A DNA stretch of 64,000 nt, from contig JANYHK010000106.1 of NCBI GenBank assembly GCA_025359105.1, positions 1-64,000 on the forward strand, given 5' to 3'. The translations under genes were made by a program, and so were the position numbers. Positions 26,007 through 34,491 of this stretch are shown here, piece after piece; the first letter of the stretch is position 1, and every line of letters begins with the position of its first letter. This stretch comes from Myxococcales bacterium. Lineage in GTDB: Bacteria; Myxococcota_A; Polyangia; Polyangiales; Polyangiaceae. Under the pieces are notes generated by a model that ran no database searches, was not told where the DNA came from, and was given only the letters and a program-made list of their open reading frames with translations.

Positions 26007-26258
26007 TCACCACTCCGCCTTACGACGGCCGACACCCGCGTCGGCTTCGTCCTGGAGGACCAGCTCCAGGCCGAGCAGCTTCGCCAGCACGAGCAGTCGC
26101 TCGAGCGTCAGCGCGGCGGGGTCGCCCTCGAGCGTGGAGAGTCGGCTCTGGCCGATGCCGAGCTTGGTCGCGAGCTCCTGCTGGGGAATGCGGCGCGCCT
26201 TGCGGCGACCGCGGAGAATCTCGCCGACCTGGGCGGGCGTCGTGATCAGCTGGCGCAC
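26007..26258 (-). CDS. hipB: HipB-family antitoxin (HTH)
   Basis: About 83-aa Xre-type helix-turn-helix antitoxin (VGEILRGRRKARRIPQQELATKLGIGQSRLSTLEG) with a C-terminal ...KAEW ending like E. coli HipB. The frame is open to an ATG at 26321, but the operator-like palindrome at 26268-26308 would then be coding. The GTG at 26258 gives an N-terminus (RQLITTPAQ) resembling FQKIYSPTQ of HipB, so I prefer it. It neutralises HipA and represses the operon. Confidence 0.88.
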   Translation of the reverse strand: MRQLITTPAQVGEILRGRRKARRIPQQELATKLGIGQSRLSTLEGDPAALTLERLLVLAKLLGLELVLQDEADAGVGRRKAEW

Positions 26259-26267
26259 GGCAACTTC

Positions 26268-26308
26268 ATCTGCATGAGGGATAATCACACAATATTCCCC
26301 ATGCAGAT
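26268..26308. promoter_or_regulatory. hipBA operator-like palindrome
   Basis: Arms 26268-26284 and 26292-26308 match as an inverted repeat at 14 of 17 positions (perfect core ATCTGCATG), with a 7-bp spacer, ending 10 bp upstream of the preferred hipB start. The DNA is AT-richer than its surroundings. Likely HipB autoregulatory operator. Confidence 0.7.
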
Positions 26309-26375
26309 AAACGCAAGCCATCTCTCCGGCGCATAATGCGCCGCGTCGAACCGGTGCCGGTCGTCACGCCATGGC

Positions 26376-28736
26376 TCAGCGCGACCAGCGCCAGTCCTTC
26401 ACCTCGGGCAGATCGTCGCCGTGGTCCACGATGTACTGTTTGTGGACGACGAGCTTCTCGTGCATCGACTGCTTCACGTACGCGACGCGCGCGCCGAGGT
26501 GCGGCAGCCGATCGACGACGTCCTCGACGAGGTGGAAGCGGTCGAGATCGTTGCGCACGCACATGTCGAACGGGGTCGTGGTCGTCCCCTCCTCCTTGTA
26601 GCCGCGGACGTGGAGGTTCTTGTGGTTCGTCCGCCGGTAGGTGAGCCGGTGAATGAGCCACGGGTAGCCGTGGTAGGCGAAGATGATCGGCTTGTCGGTC
26701 GTGAAGAGCGCGTCGAAGTCACGGTCGGAGAGGCCGTGCGGGTGCTCGCTCGAGGGCTGGAGCTTCATCAGATCGACGACGTTCACCACGCGGATGCGCA
26801 CGCTCGGCAGCTGCGCGCGTAGGATGTCGACGGCGGCGAGGGTCTCCAGCGTCGGCACGTCGCCCGCGCAGGCCATGACGACGTCGGGCTCGGCGTCCTT
26901 GTCGTTGCTCGCCCACTCCCAGATGCCGATCCCGGCCGTGCAGTGCTTGATCGCCTGGTCCATCGACAGCCACTGCGGCGAGGGCTGCTTCCCCGCGACG
27001 ATCACGTTCACGTAGTCGGTGCTGCGCAGGCAGTGGTCGGTGACCGAGAGCAGCGAGTTGGCGTCCGGCGGCAGGTAGACGCGGATGACGTCGGCCTTCT
27101 TGTTCACGACGTGGTCGATGAAGCCGGGATCCTGATGGCTGAAGCCGTTGTGGTCCTGCCTCCAGACGTGCGACGTGAGGAGGTAGTTGAGCGACGGGAT
27201 GGGGTACCGCCACCCGATGCCGCGCGTCACCTTCAGCCACTTGGCGTGCTGGTTGAACATCGAGTCGACGATGTGGATGAACGCCTCGTAGCAGGAGAAG
27301 ATGCCGTGGCGGCCCGTGAGGAGGTAGCCCTCGAGCCACCCCTGGCACTGGTGCTCGCTCAGCATCTCCATCACGCGCCCGTCGATGGCGACGTGGTCGT
27401 CGGTCGGCAGGATCTCGGCCGCGGACATGCGGCTGGTCACGTCGAACACGTCGAGCCAGCGGTTCGACGCGGTCTCGTCGGGGCTGAAGACGCGGAAGTT
27501 CTTCTGCTCCTTGTTCTTCACGAGGATGTCGCGCACGAACTTGCCCTGCACGCGCGTCGCCTCCGCGAGCGTGCCGCCCGGCTTCTGCACGTCGACGGCG
27601 TAGGTGCGAAAATCGGGGAGCACCAGATCCTTGCGGAGGAGGCCCCCGTTCGCGTGCGGGTTGGCGCCCATGCGCCGCGCCCCTTTGGGCGCGAGCTCGG
27701 CGAGCTCGGGCTTGAGGCTGCCCGCGTCGTCGAAGAGCTCCTCGGGGCGGTAGCTCTTCATCCACGCCTCGAGCATCGCGAGGTGCTTGGGGCTCTCGCC
27801 GAGGCCGGAGAGCGGCACCTGGTGCGCGCGGAAAGTGCCCTCGACCTGCTTGCCGTCCACCTCCTTCGGCCCCGTCCAGCCCTTGGGCGTGCGCATCACG
27901 ATCATCGGCCACGCTTGCCGCTTGGTCACGCCGCGTGTACGCGCGTCCGCCTGGATGCGCGCGATCTCGGCGGTCGCCTGATCGAGCGCCGCCGCCATGA
28001 CCTGGTGCATGTGTGGCAGCTCGCTGCCTTCGACGAAGATCGGCGCGTAGCCATAGCCGCGAAAGAGCTGCTCCAGCTCCTCGTGCGGCAGGCGCGCGAG
28101 GACGGTGGGGCCGGCGATCTTGTAGCCGTTCAGGTGCAAGATCGGCAGCACGGCGCCGTCGCTCTTCGCGTTCAGGAACTTGTTCGAGTGCCAGCTCGTC
28201 GCGAGCGGGCCCGTCTCCGCCTCGCCGTCCCCCACGACGCAGCACACGAGCAGATCGGGGTTGTCGAACGCCGCACCGAACGCGTGCGAGAGGGCGTAGC
28301 CGAGCTCTCCCCCCTCGTGGATGCTGCCGGGCGTCTCGGGCGCGACGTGGCTGGGGATGCCGCCGGGGTACGAGAACTGACGGAAGAGGAGCGCCATCCC
28401 GGCCGCGTCGGACGAGACGTTCGGGTAGACCTCGCTGTAGGTCCCCTCGAGGTAGACGTTCGCGACGAGGCCGGGCCCGCCGTGCCCGGGGCCGGCGATG
28501 TAGATCGCCGACAGATCCCGCTCCTTGATGACGCGGTTCATGTGCACGTAGATGAAGTTGAGGCCGGGCGTCGTCCCCCAGTGGCCGAGGAGGCGTGGCT
28601 TGACGTGGACGAGGCGGAGCGGCTCCTTCAGGAGCGCGTTGTCGCGGAGGTAGATCTGGCCCACGGACAGGTAGTTCGCGGCGCGCAGGTACGCGTCCAT
28701 CTTGCGGAGGAGCTCGGGGGACAAAGGCTCGGTCAT
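26376..28736 (-). CDS. xfp: xylulose-5-P/fructose-6-P phosphoketolase
   Basis: 786-aa ThDP enzyme splitting xylulose-5-P (or fructose-6-P) with phosphate to acetyl-P and a shorter sugar phosphate. Motifs: [45 protein letters not shown] (ThDP), [20 protein letters not shown] and a C-terminal [15 protein letters not shown]. The ATG at 28736 has GAGGA five bases upstream and overlaps the ackA stop (ATGA). Together with acetate kinase it forms a bypass giving ATP from acetyl-P. Confidence 0.96.
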   Translation of the reverse strand: MTEPLSPELLRKMDAYLRAANYLSVGQIYLRDNALLKEPLRLVHVKPRLLGHWGTTPGLNFIYVHMNRVIKERDLSAIYIAGPGHGGPGLVANVYLEGTYSEVYPNVSSDAAGMALLFRQFSYPGGIPSHVAPETPGSIHEGGELGYALSHAFGAAFDNPDLLVCCVVGDGEAETGPLATSWHSNKFLNAKSDGAVLPILHLNGYKIAGPTVLARLPHEELEQLFRGYGYAPIFVEGSELPHMHQVMAAALDQATAEIARIQADARTRGVTKRQAWPMIVMRTPKGWTGPKEVDGKQVEGTFRAHQVPLSGLGESPKHLAMLEAWMKSYRPEELFDDAGSLKPELAELAPKGARRMGANPHANGGLLRKDLVLPDFRTYAVDVQKPGGTLAEATRVQGKFVRDILVKNKEQKNFRVFSPDETASNRWLDVFDVTSRMSAAEILPTDDHVAIDGRVMEMLSEHQCQGWLEGYLLTGRHGIFSCYEAFIHIVDSMFNQHAKWLKVTRGIGWRYPIPSLNYLLTSHVWRQDHNGFSHQDPGFIDHVVNKKADVIRVYLPPDANSLLSVTDHCLRSTDYVNVIVAGKQPSPQWLSMDQAIKHCTAGIGIWEWASNDKDAEPDVVMACAGDVPTLETLAAVDILRAQLPSVRIRVVNVVDLMKLQPSSEHPHGLSDRDFDALFTTDKPIIFAYHGYPWLIHRLTYRRTNHKNLHVRGYKEEGTTTTPFDMCVRNDLDRFHLVEDVVDRLPHLGARVAYVKQSMHEKLVVHKQYIVDHGDDLPEVKDWRWSR

Positions 28737-29875
28737 GGGGTTCCTCTCAAGGTTCGTCTCGTCTCCTCGACGATCATGGACTCTTCGTCCGTTCGCAGGA
28801 CGACGACGGTGCAAGGGCTCGGGGGCGTCGAGATGACGGACGCGTGACGTTCGTTCGCTTCGGTGTCGAGGTCCAACCCGAGGTGCCCAAGGCCCTGCAC
28901 GATGCGTGCGCGCACAACCGCCGAGCGCTCGCCGATGCCGGCCGAGAAGACGAGCGCGTCCACCCCGCCGAGCACCGCCGTGAGGGCGCCGATCGCCTTC
29001 TTCACGCCGTGGCAGAACACCGCGACGGCGTCGGCCGCGCGGGGATCTGTGGCTTCGCGCGCGAGCAGATCGCGCATGTCGGGGCTGCCGCCGGAGAGGC
29101 CGGCGAGCCCCGCCCGGCGGTTCAGGAGATCGTCCAGCTCGTCGACGTTCATGCGCGTCGAACGCAGAATGTGCACGAGCACCCCCGGATCGAGATCGCC
29201 CGAGCGGGTCCCCATCGGCACGCCGCCGGTCGGAGTGAACCCCATCGTCGTCTCGACGGACTTCCCGTCCGAGAGCGCGCAGAGGCTCGATCCGGAGCCG
29301 AGGTGCGCGAGGACGACGCGGCCGCGCGCGCGCTCCTCGCCGACAACGCTCGCGAGCGCGCGCGCGAGAAAGGCGTAGGAGAGACCGTGGAAGCCGTACC
29401 GCCGTATGCCGCGCGCTGCGAGCTCGTGAGGGAGCGCGAACAGGCGCGCCACGCGCGGCATCGTCCGGTGGAACGCGGTGTCGAAGCAGGCGACTTGAGG
29501 CACCGCGGGCGCGCGCGCGGTCACCGCTCGCACGAGCGCGATCTCGGCGGGCAGGTGAGCGGGATCGAGCGACGCGAGGCGGCCGAGCTCGGCGAGCACG
29601 GCGTCGTCGATGCGCCGCGGCCCGTCGAAGTCTCCACCGTGAACGATGCGGTGCCCCACCGCGCCGAGGGCGGCGAGGCCACCGAAGGGCTCGAGCGCGG
29701 CGACGACGCGGCCGAGCGCGTGCGCGTGATCGGGCGCCTCGCCGGGGAGGCCGATCCGCTCCACCGTCACCGCGACGAGCTTGCGCGGCGGGTCCGCGGC
29801 GTCGTAGAGGCCCGCCTTGAGGCTCGACGAGCCGCCGTTGAGCGCGAGGACGAGAGAGGGCAGCACCGGCGGCAC
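28733..29875 (-). CDS. ackA: acetate kinase
   Basis: 380-aa ASKHA-fold kinase converting acetyl-P and ADP to acetate and ATP. Motifs: [16 protein letters not shown] (usual NAGSSSLK; here Gly for Ala), [52 protein letters not shown] and FSAGIGE. The GTG at 29875 is chosen because the conserved first strand follows at once and AGGGG lies about nine bases upstream; a GTG at 29866 is possible. It is coupled to xfp by ATGA, and begins 34 bp after the argO stop, so read-through is possible. Confidence 0.93.
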   Translation of the reverse strand: MPPVLPSLVLALNGGSSSLKAGLYDAADPPRKLVAVTVERIGLPGEAPDHAHALGRVVAALEPFGGLAALGAVGHRIVHGGDFDGPRRIDDAVLAELGRLASLDPAHLPAEIALVRAVTARAPAVPQVACFDTAFHRTMPRVARLFALPHELAARGIRRYGFHGLSYAFLARALASVVGEERARGRVVLAHLGSGSSLCALSDGKSVETTMGFTPTGGVPMGTRSGDLDPGVLVHILRSTRMNVDELDDLLNRRAGLAGLSGGSPDMRDLLAREATDPRAADAVAVFCHGVKKAIGALTAVLGGVDALVFSAGIGERSAVVRARIVQGLGHLGLDLDTEANERHASVISTPPSPCTVVVLRTDEESMIVEETRRTLRGTP

Positions 29876-29909
29876 TTCACAAGGCCCCTGCCTCGGCGTC
29901 AACCGTGGG

Positions 29910-30536
29910 TCACCCGAGGCTCGCGACCCCGACCGCGAGCGCGAGCATGAGCGCACCGACGCCGGCGTCGAGCAGGCGCCACGCGTGAGGCCGCGCGAAG
30001 AAGGGCGAAAGCCACCGCCCGCCGAATCCGAGCAGGACGAACCATGCCGCGCTCGCGGCGGTGGCGCCAAGCACGAACGGCATCCGCCCGCCCGCCGGCT
30101 CCGCGTTCCCCAGCGCGCCCAGGAGGACCACCGTGTCCAGGTAGACGTGCGGGTTCAGGAACGTGAGGGCAGCGACGGTGGCGAGCGTACGCGCGAGCGG
30201 CGTCTCGCGCCCGCCCGCGGCCTCGAGGGCGCCGCTCTTCGCGATCACCGCGCGCCGAAGCGCGAAGAGCCCGTACGCGACCAGGAAGCCCACGCCGCCC
30301 CATCGGGCGACGGCCAGGAAGGCGGGGTACGACGCGACGAGGGTGCCCATCCCGACCACGCCGGCGGCGATCAGGAGCGCGTCGCTCACGATGCACAGGA
30401 CGACCACCGGCACGACGTGGAGCCGCCGCAGCCCGAGGCGCAGGACGTACGCGTTCTGTGCGCCAATCGCCGCGACGAGCGCGGCCGAAGCGGCGAACCC
30501 CGTGGGAAACGACTGCCAGCTCGCGATCGTGGTCAT
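29910..30536 (-). CDS. argO: LysE/ArgO-family amino-acid exporter
   Basis: 208-aa inner-membrane protein with five to six TM helices that exports basic amino acids in its family. Motifs: GFAASAALVAAIGAQNAYVLRLGL at the N-terminus, IVSDALLIAAGVVGMG and the loop TFLNPHVYLDT. It is divergent from an ArgP/LysG-like regulator across 79 bp, the standard arrangement for argO/lysE. Substrate (Arg or Lys) is inferred from family and context. Confidence 0.92.
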   Translation of the reverse strand: MTTIASWQSFPTGFAASAALVAAIGAQNAYVLRLGLRRLHVVPVVVLCIVSDALLIAAGVVGMGTLVASYPAFLAVARWGGVGFLVAYGLFALRRAVIAKSGALEAAGGRETPLARTLATVAALTFLNPHVYLDTVVLLGALGNAEPAGGRMPFVLGATAASAAWFVLLGFGGRWLSPFFARPHAWRLLDAGVGALMLALAVGVASLG

Positions 30537-30601
30537 GAAGGCCTCCTCGCAAGCAACCTAGCGGCGGAGCCACCGTAGACAAGCTAAAGTTATTTACGTT
30601 A

Positions 30602-30618
30602 CATTAGCCAAACTAATG
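30602..30618. promoter_or_regulatory. palindrome at the argP start codon
   Basis: CATTAG (30602-30607) and CTAATG (30613-30618) form a perfect inverted repeat with a 5-bp spacer. The right arm contains the regulator's ATG (30616). It sits in the AT-rich 79-bp argO/argP intergenic region and is a candidate autoregulatory site. No ribosome-binding site precedes this ATG. Confidence 0.45.
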
Positions 30619-31524
30619 CGCGACTACCTCCAGCTCGCCGCGCTCGCGGCGGTTCTCCGTGAAGGCAGCTTCGAGCGCGCCGCCGACGTGCTGCACGTGA
30701 CCCCGTCCGCCATCTCCCAGCGCATCAAGCAGCTCGAGGACGGCGCAGGCAGCGTCCTCGTGCTCCGGGGCAAGCCGTGCAAGGCCACGCGGACCGGTGA
30801 GCGCTACTACCGGCACGCGCTCCAGGTGGAGCTCCTGGAGTCCGATCTCGCCGAGGAGCTCGGCCGCGCGGGAACGGTCACGAAGGGCACCGCCGCGCCG
30901 CCCGTCGCCATCGCCGTGAACGACGACAGCCTGGCGACGTGGGTCCTCCCTGCGCTCGCCAAGTTTGCCGACGAGACCGGTCTCTGCGTGAAGCTCGAGG
31001 TCGACGACGAGGCCTACACCGCGGAGTGGCTGCGCACCGGCCGCGTCCTCGGAGCCATCACCGCCGAAGCCACGCCGGTCCAGGGCTGCCGCGTGGAGCC
31101 ACTCGGGACGATGCGCTACCGCGCGACCGCCAGCCCCGCGTACCTGCGCCGATGGTTCCCGCGCGGCGTCACCCGCGAAGGGCTGCGCAAGGCCCCTGCC
31201 CTCTTCTACGATCGGCGGGACGCCCTCGAGACGCACTTCGTCCGGCGCGTCCTGGGTTTCCGCAGCCTGCCGCTCGTCGCGCACTGGATCCCCTCGAGCG
31301 CGGCGTTCGTCGACGCCGCCCTGCTCGGGCTGGGCTGGGGCATCAACGCCGAGCTGCTCGTCCAGGAGCACCTGAGGCGCGGCCGCCTCGTCGATCTCGT
31401 GGCGGGCAAGGCGATGGCCGTGTCGCTCTTCTGGCAGCACTGGCGGATCGACTCGCCGACGCTCGCGGCGCTCACGCGCGCACTGACGCGGCAAGCGAGC
31501 CTCGTCCTGGGCACGTCGACGTAA
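30616..31524 (+). CDS. argP: LysR-type regulator, ArgP/LysG-like
   Basis: 302-aa LysR-family activator, probably controlling the divergent exporter in response to Arg/Lys. The N-terminal winged HTH is MRDYLQLAALAAVLREGSFERAADVLHVTPSAISQRIKQLE. Residues about 95-290 form the periplasmic-binding-protein-like effector domain, with family phrases such as NDDSLATWVLPAL and a C-terminal WQHWRIDSPTLAALTRAL. No Shine-Dalgarno sequence is evident and the ATG lies in a palindrome, so a leaderless message is possible. The gene name is by context and similarity to E. coli ArgP. Confidence 0.9.
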   Translation: MRDYLQLAALAAVLREGSFERAADVLHVTPSAISQRIKQLEDGAGSVLVLRGKPCKATRTGERYYRHALQVELLESDLAEELGRAGTVTKGTAAPPVAIAVNDDSLATWVLPALAKFADETGLCVKLEVDDEAYTAEWLRTGRVLGAITAEATPVQGCRVEPLGTMRYRATASPAYLRRWFPRGVTREGLRKAPALFYDRRDALETHFVRRVLGFRSLPLVAHWIPSSAAFVDAALLGLGWGINAELLVQEHLRRGRLVDLVAGKAMAVSLFWQHWRIDSPTLAALTRALTRQASLVLGTST

Positions 31525-31817
31525 CGGAGTCCACGACGGCGCGAAGGTGACGCTACGTCCCCGTCACCGTCATGGCGGCCGACGCGCGGGCAGACTTCGG
31601 AAATCAGTCGAGATTCGAGCGCTTCCCACGAGGCGCTGTGAACGTACGCGGCTTGCTCCGGTTCGAGGTACGCACTCGCTCGCACTCCCGGCGTCCACGC
31701 TGTCCGCCCCCGGAGCCTGACCGTGACCAGGTGGGGAAGCCGAGCTCCTCTCCCCTTCCTGAACGAAGAGCGAGCTGTCGCAGGACGGCCACGCTCCCCT
31801 CACGCCGTGATTCGCCG
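31525..31817. other. gene-free stretch between argP and the GST gene
   Basis: 293 bp between convergent stops. No open frame with family features, no tRNA-like fold, and no long repeat or hairpin with a T-run was seen. Confidence 0.6.
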
Positions 31818-32423
31818 TCAGTCGTAGATTTTCTTCCAGCTCGGGCGCCCGGTGATGCGCCCCATCCACGCCTGAACGGCAAGGAACCGCGAGAGATCGA
31901 TCTGGAGCATCGGCGCGTTCACGAGCGTCGGTGCGATCGAGATCTCCGCGTTCGAGAAGCGCTCGGCGAGCCACGTACGCCCGGCGAGCCGCTTCTCCAG
32001 GGCGCCGAGCGACTTGTCGACCTCGACGCGCGCCTCGTCCACGAGCTGCGGGAGCCGCTTCTCGGGTGGCAAACGAATCGTGTGCGCGAAGATCCGCGCG
32101 ACGTTCGGCGACAGGTGCGCCGCGTTCATGAACATCCAGCGGGCGATCTCGCCCGCGTCGCGCGGTGACACCGGGCCCAGGCCCTTCTCCGGGTGCGCGG
32201 CGGTCAGGTACTCGAGGATGGCGTTCGACTCCCAGAGGATCAGGTCTCCGTCGACGAGGGTAGGCACGCGGCCGGTCGGGTTCAGCGCCCGGTACGCCTC
32301 CGTCTTCTGCTCGCCGCTCATCAGATCGACCGGGACGAGCTCGTAGGCAACCCCGTGCTCCTCGAGCGCGACGAGCGCGCGGCGGGTGTTCGGCGACATC
32401 GAGAAACCGTGGAGCTTCATCAT
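31818..32423 (-). CDS. glutathione S-transferase-family protein
   Basis: 201 aa. Thioredoxin-like N-terminal domain (MMKLHGFSMSPNTRRALVALEEHGVAYELVPVDL) with PTGRVPTLVDGDLILWESNAILEYL, carrying the cis-Pro and Glu-Ser glutathione contacts. The alpha-helical C-terminal domain ends with MGRITGRPSWKKI. The catalytic Ser of SMSPNTRR fits a theta/phi-like enzyme. The start is one of two adjacent ATGs (32423 or 32420). Its 5' end is divergent from the lipoprotein gene. Confidence 0.9.
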   Translation of the reverse strand: MMKLHGFSMSPNTRRALVALEEHGVAYELVPVDLMSGEQKTEAYRALNPTGRVPTLVDGDLILWESNAILEYLTAAHPEKGLGPVSPRDAGEIARWMFMNAAHLSPNVARIFAHTIRLPPEKRLPQLVDEARVEVDKSLGALEKRLAGRTWLAERFSNAEISIAPTLVNAPMLQIDLSRFLAVQAWMGRITGRPSWKKIYD

Positions 32424-32568
32424 GGCGTCCGATGTTCGCACGGACCGGCGTGGGCGCGGCACAGCTCGCCGCGACGCCGTCGCCAGGGCCCTGCCGCAGC
32501 GGCGCACGGCCTCCATATGCGAAAGGCCGGCACGCCGCGCTGGTACGGACTTCGCTTGGGTGGCCACG

Positions 32569-33702
32569 ATGCGCACATTCAACGCCGTCCCCGTGCCCTT
32601 GGTTTCGTGCCTTTTACTCGGCGTGGCCCTCGCCGCGTGCGGAGGCGCAGTCGTGCCGGGGAGCGGCGAAGGCGGCTCCTCGGGTGCGGCGCCGGGTCCC
32701 ACGACCCCGCCAGCGCACCCCGATCCGACGCCGCCCGCCGGCCCGCCGCTCTCTGGGCCTGGCGCGCCTCCCGCACCGCCCACCCCCTCGCCGTCGCCAT
32801 CGAGCGCGATCCGCACCTTCGCCGTGTCGCGCTTCTTCCTCGGCGACACGACGCGGGCCGGCGCGCCGAGCACGTCCGCGTGGAAGTCGTACGGCTACAA
32901 CCTCGACGGCAAGATCTCGACGAAGGCCTCCGCGGACGTCTGCACTCCTTCCCCGGGCGCCGGCAACTTCGCGCAGGTCGACGGCGATCTCGGCATCGAC
33001 AACGCGTGGGGCGCGCGAATCGTGCCGATCCTCCAGACGTTCCAGCACGACGTCTCGAAGCAGCTCACGGGCGAGATCGACGCCGGCAGGTTCACCTACC
33101 TCCTCGAGACGGCCGGCCTCTCGGACTCGCCGGCGCAGACGAACACGAACGTCGTGGGGCAGCTGTTCGCCGGCGGCCAGCTCGCGACCTCTCCCACGTT
33201 CACTCCCGCCGACCACTGGCCGGCGCTCGCGAGCTCGCTCGCGACCGGCACGCTCTCTGGAGGCGCAAAAACCAGGTTCCCCAACGCGTACATGAACGGC
33301 GGGGTCTGGGTCGACGGTCAGCGCGGCGACGTGCGCGTGACCGTCGCGGTGGGCGACAAGCTGTGGCCCTTTACGGTCCACCACGCGATCGTCTCGTTCG
33401 AGCACCCGACCCCGTCGCACCTCGGCAACGGCACGATCGCCGGCGTCGTCCCCGCGCAGGAGCTGATTGCCTCGCTCCGCGCGATCGCCGGGACGGTGTC
33501 CGACTCGCTTTGCAGCGGCACCGCGTTCGACTCGATTGCGCAACAGGTCGTGCAGGCCGCGGACATGCGCGCCGACGGCACGAACGGGCCGGGCGCCACG
33601 TGCGACGCCATCTCGATCGGCGTCGGCTTCGAGGCGGACGAGATCGCCAACGTGTCCGCCGTGCAGCCGGACCCGCCGCCCCTGCCGAACCCCTGCCCCT
33701 GA
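32569..33702 (+). CDS. putative lipoprotein with Pro-rich linker
   Basis: 377 aa. Lipoprotein signal MRTFNAVPVPLVSCLLLGVALAAC-type with Cys about residue 24 is followed by Gly/Ser/Pro linkers to about residue 80. A globular domain (about 85-370) begins IRTFAVSRFFLGDT and has the sequences KSYGYNLDGK and DNAWGARIVPILQ. I do not recognise the family. ATG 32569 is chosen because the signal peptide begins there; the frame is open to 32386 but that stretch looks non-coding. Surface-anchored, role unknown. Confidence 0.74.
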   Translation: MRTFNAVPVPLVSCLLLGVALAACGGAVVPGSGEGGSSGAAPGPTTPPAHPDPTPPAGPPLSGPGAPPAPPTPSPSPSSAIRTFAVSRFFLGDTTRAGAPSTSAWKSYGYNLDGKISTKASADVCTPSPGAGNFAQVDGDLGIDNAWGARIVPILQTFQHDVSKQLTGEIDAGRFTYLLETAGLSDSPAQTNTNVVGQLFAGGQLATSPTFTPADHWPALASSLATGTLSGGAKTRFPNAYMNGGVWVDGQRGDVRVTVAVGDKLWPFTVHHAIVSFEHPTPSHLGNGTIAGVVPAQELIASLRAIAGTVSDSLCSGTAFDSIAQQVVQAADMRADGTNGPGATCDAISIGVGFEADEIANVSAVQPDPPPLPNPCP

Positions 33703-33720
33703 CGCGTCTGAGGCCCCGGC

Positions 33721-34077
33721 CTAGTCCGACCTCGTGGCCGGCGGCGTGGACGCCTTGGTCTCGGTCTTCGCCTCGGCCTTCGCCTCGGTCTTCGTCTCGG
33801 ACTTGGTTTCCGTCGACTTCGCCTCGGTCGACTTCGTCTCCGTCGAGCTCGTCTCGGACGACGTACCGCTGGCCTCCGCCTTCTTCTTGCCGCCGGAAGA
33901 GGAATAGAGATCGGCGTACCAGCCGCCACCCTTCAGGATGAAGCTCCCGCCGCTGATCTGCCGTTTCGCGGTGCTCTGCTGGCACTTCGGGCAGACCTCG
34001 AGCGCCGCTTCGGAGATCTTCTGGATCTCCTCCCATTCGTTCTTGCAGCTCGTGCAGACGTACTCGTACGTGGGCAT
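33721..34077 (-). CDS. FmdB-type zinc-ribbon protein with low-complexity tail
   Basis: 118 aa. The N-terminal zinc ribbon of the FmdB family, MPTYEYVCTSCKNEWEEIQ...CPKCQ, has two CxxC pairs (residues about 8-11 and 32-35). The C-terminal half is a Lys/Glu/Thr/Ser repeat region (units like STETK, SETKTEAKAE), unusual for the family. The start at 34077 is fixed by the conserved MPTYEY. Family members are suggested regulators of amide metabolism, but the role here is unknown. Confidence 0.85.
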   Translation of the reverse strand: MPTYEYVCTSCKNEWEEIQKISEAALEVCPKCQQSTAKRQISGGSFILKGGGWYADLYSSSGGKKKAEASGTSSETSSTETKSTEAKSTETKSETKTEAKAEAKTETKASTPPATRSD

Positions 34078-34307
34078 GTCGCTGCGTCTTCTATAGCAAC
34101 CGTCCGTGTTCCCATAGCCCTCTTGTGCGCCACTGCCGCGTTTGCCCGTTCCGGTCGAACGCGCGCTGGCGCCGCTCGACGCTCGCGTGGCCTGGCACAA
34201 CCGCAGTGCCACCGACGGGCTGCCGAAGGAAGAACATGGAAGAGGAGGACACGCCCCGGCTTCATCCTTAATGATTCACTTCAACAATCGTGCAAAGGAC
34301 CACAATG

Positions 34308-34361
34308 TGTGGATGACCTGTGGAGAGTGTTGGGGATAAGCCTTGCGAAACAGAGGGATAA
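34308..34361. promoter_or_regulatory. phased DnaA-box-like motifs upstream of smc
   Basis: Four same-strand 9-mers resembling TGTGGATAA start at 34308 (TGTGGATGA), 34319 (TGTGGAGAG), 34331 (TGGGGATAA) and 34353 (GAGGGATAA). The spacing is 11, 12 and 22 bp, close to whole helical turns. They lie in an AT-rich part of the 414-bp region upstream of smc. Binding by DnaA is a hypothesis. Confidence 0.4.
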
Positions 34362-34384
34362 ATCGTAATCACGCTGTGGGCGCA

Positions 34385-34429
34385 CAGTGACAGTATGTGA
34401 AGTGACGTTACAGGCAGTGACCCTATGCC
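34385..34429. repeat. three 15-bp direct repeats upstream of smc
   Basis: (C/A)AGTGAC starts at 34385, 34400 and 34415, exactly 15 bp apart. Within each unit positions 2-7 and the TA at 10-11 are invariant (consensus cAGTGACnnTAtg). Likely tandem protein-binding sites 63-107 bp before the smc start. Apart from these two arrays and an inverted repeat GAGCGAG/CTCGCTC (34463-34481), the 34078-34491 region holds no gene. Confidence 0.6.
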
Positions 34430-34491
34430 ACGACGTCATTCGCTGATTATTTGACGGGTTGGGAGCGAGCAGGTCTCGCTCTGGGAGCACC

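Noticed and set aside
32420-32873. Upstream extension of the GST gene
   Set aside because: The extra 150 residues overlap the opposite-strand lipoprotein gene and have no conserved features.
34463-34481. Terminator or attenuator before smc
   Set aside because: GAGCGAG/CTCGCTC can pair, but there is no T-run and it abuts the ribosome site; no evidence of attenuation.
34078-34491. Chromosomal origin of replication
   Set aside because: DnaA-box-like motifs are imperfect, no dnaA/dnaN/parAB is near and no skew data are available, so it is kept only as a regulatory hypothesis.
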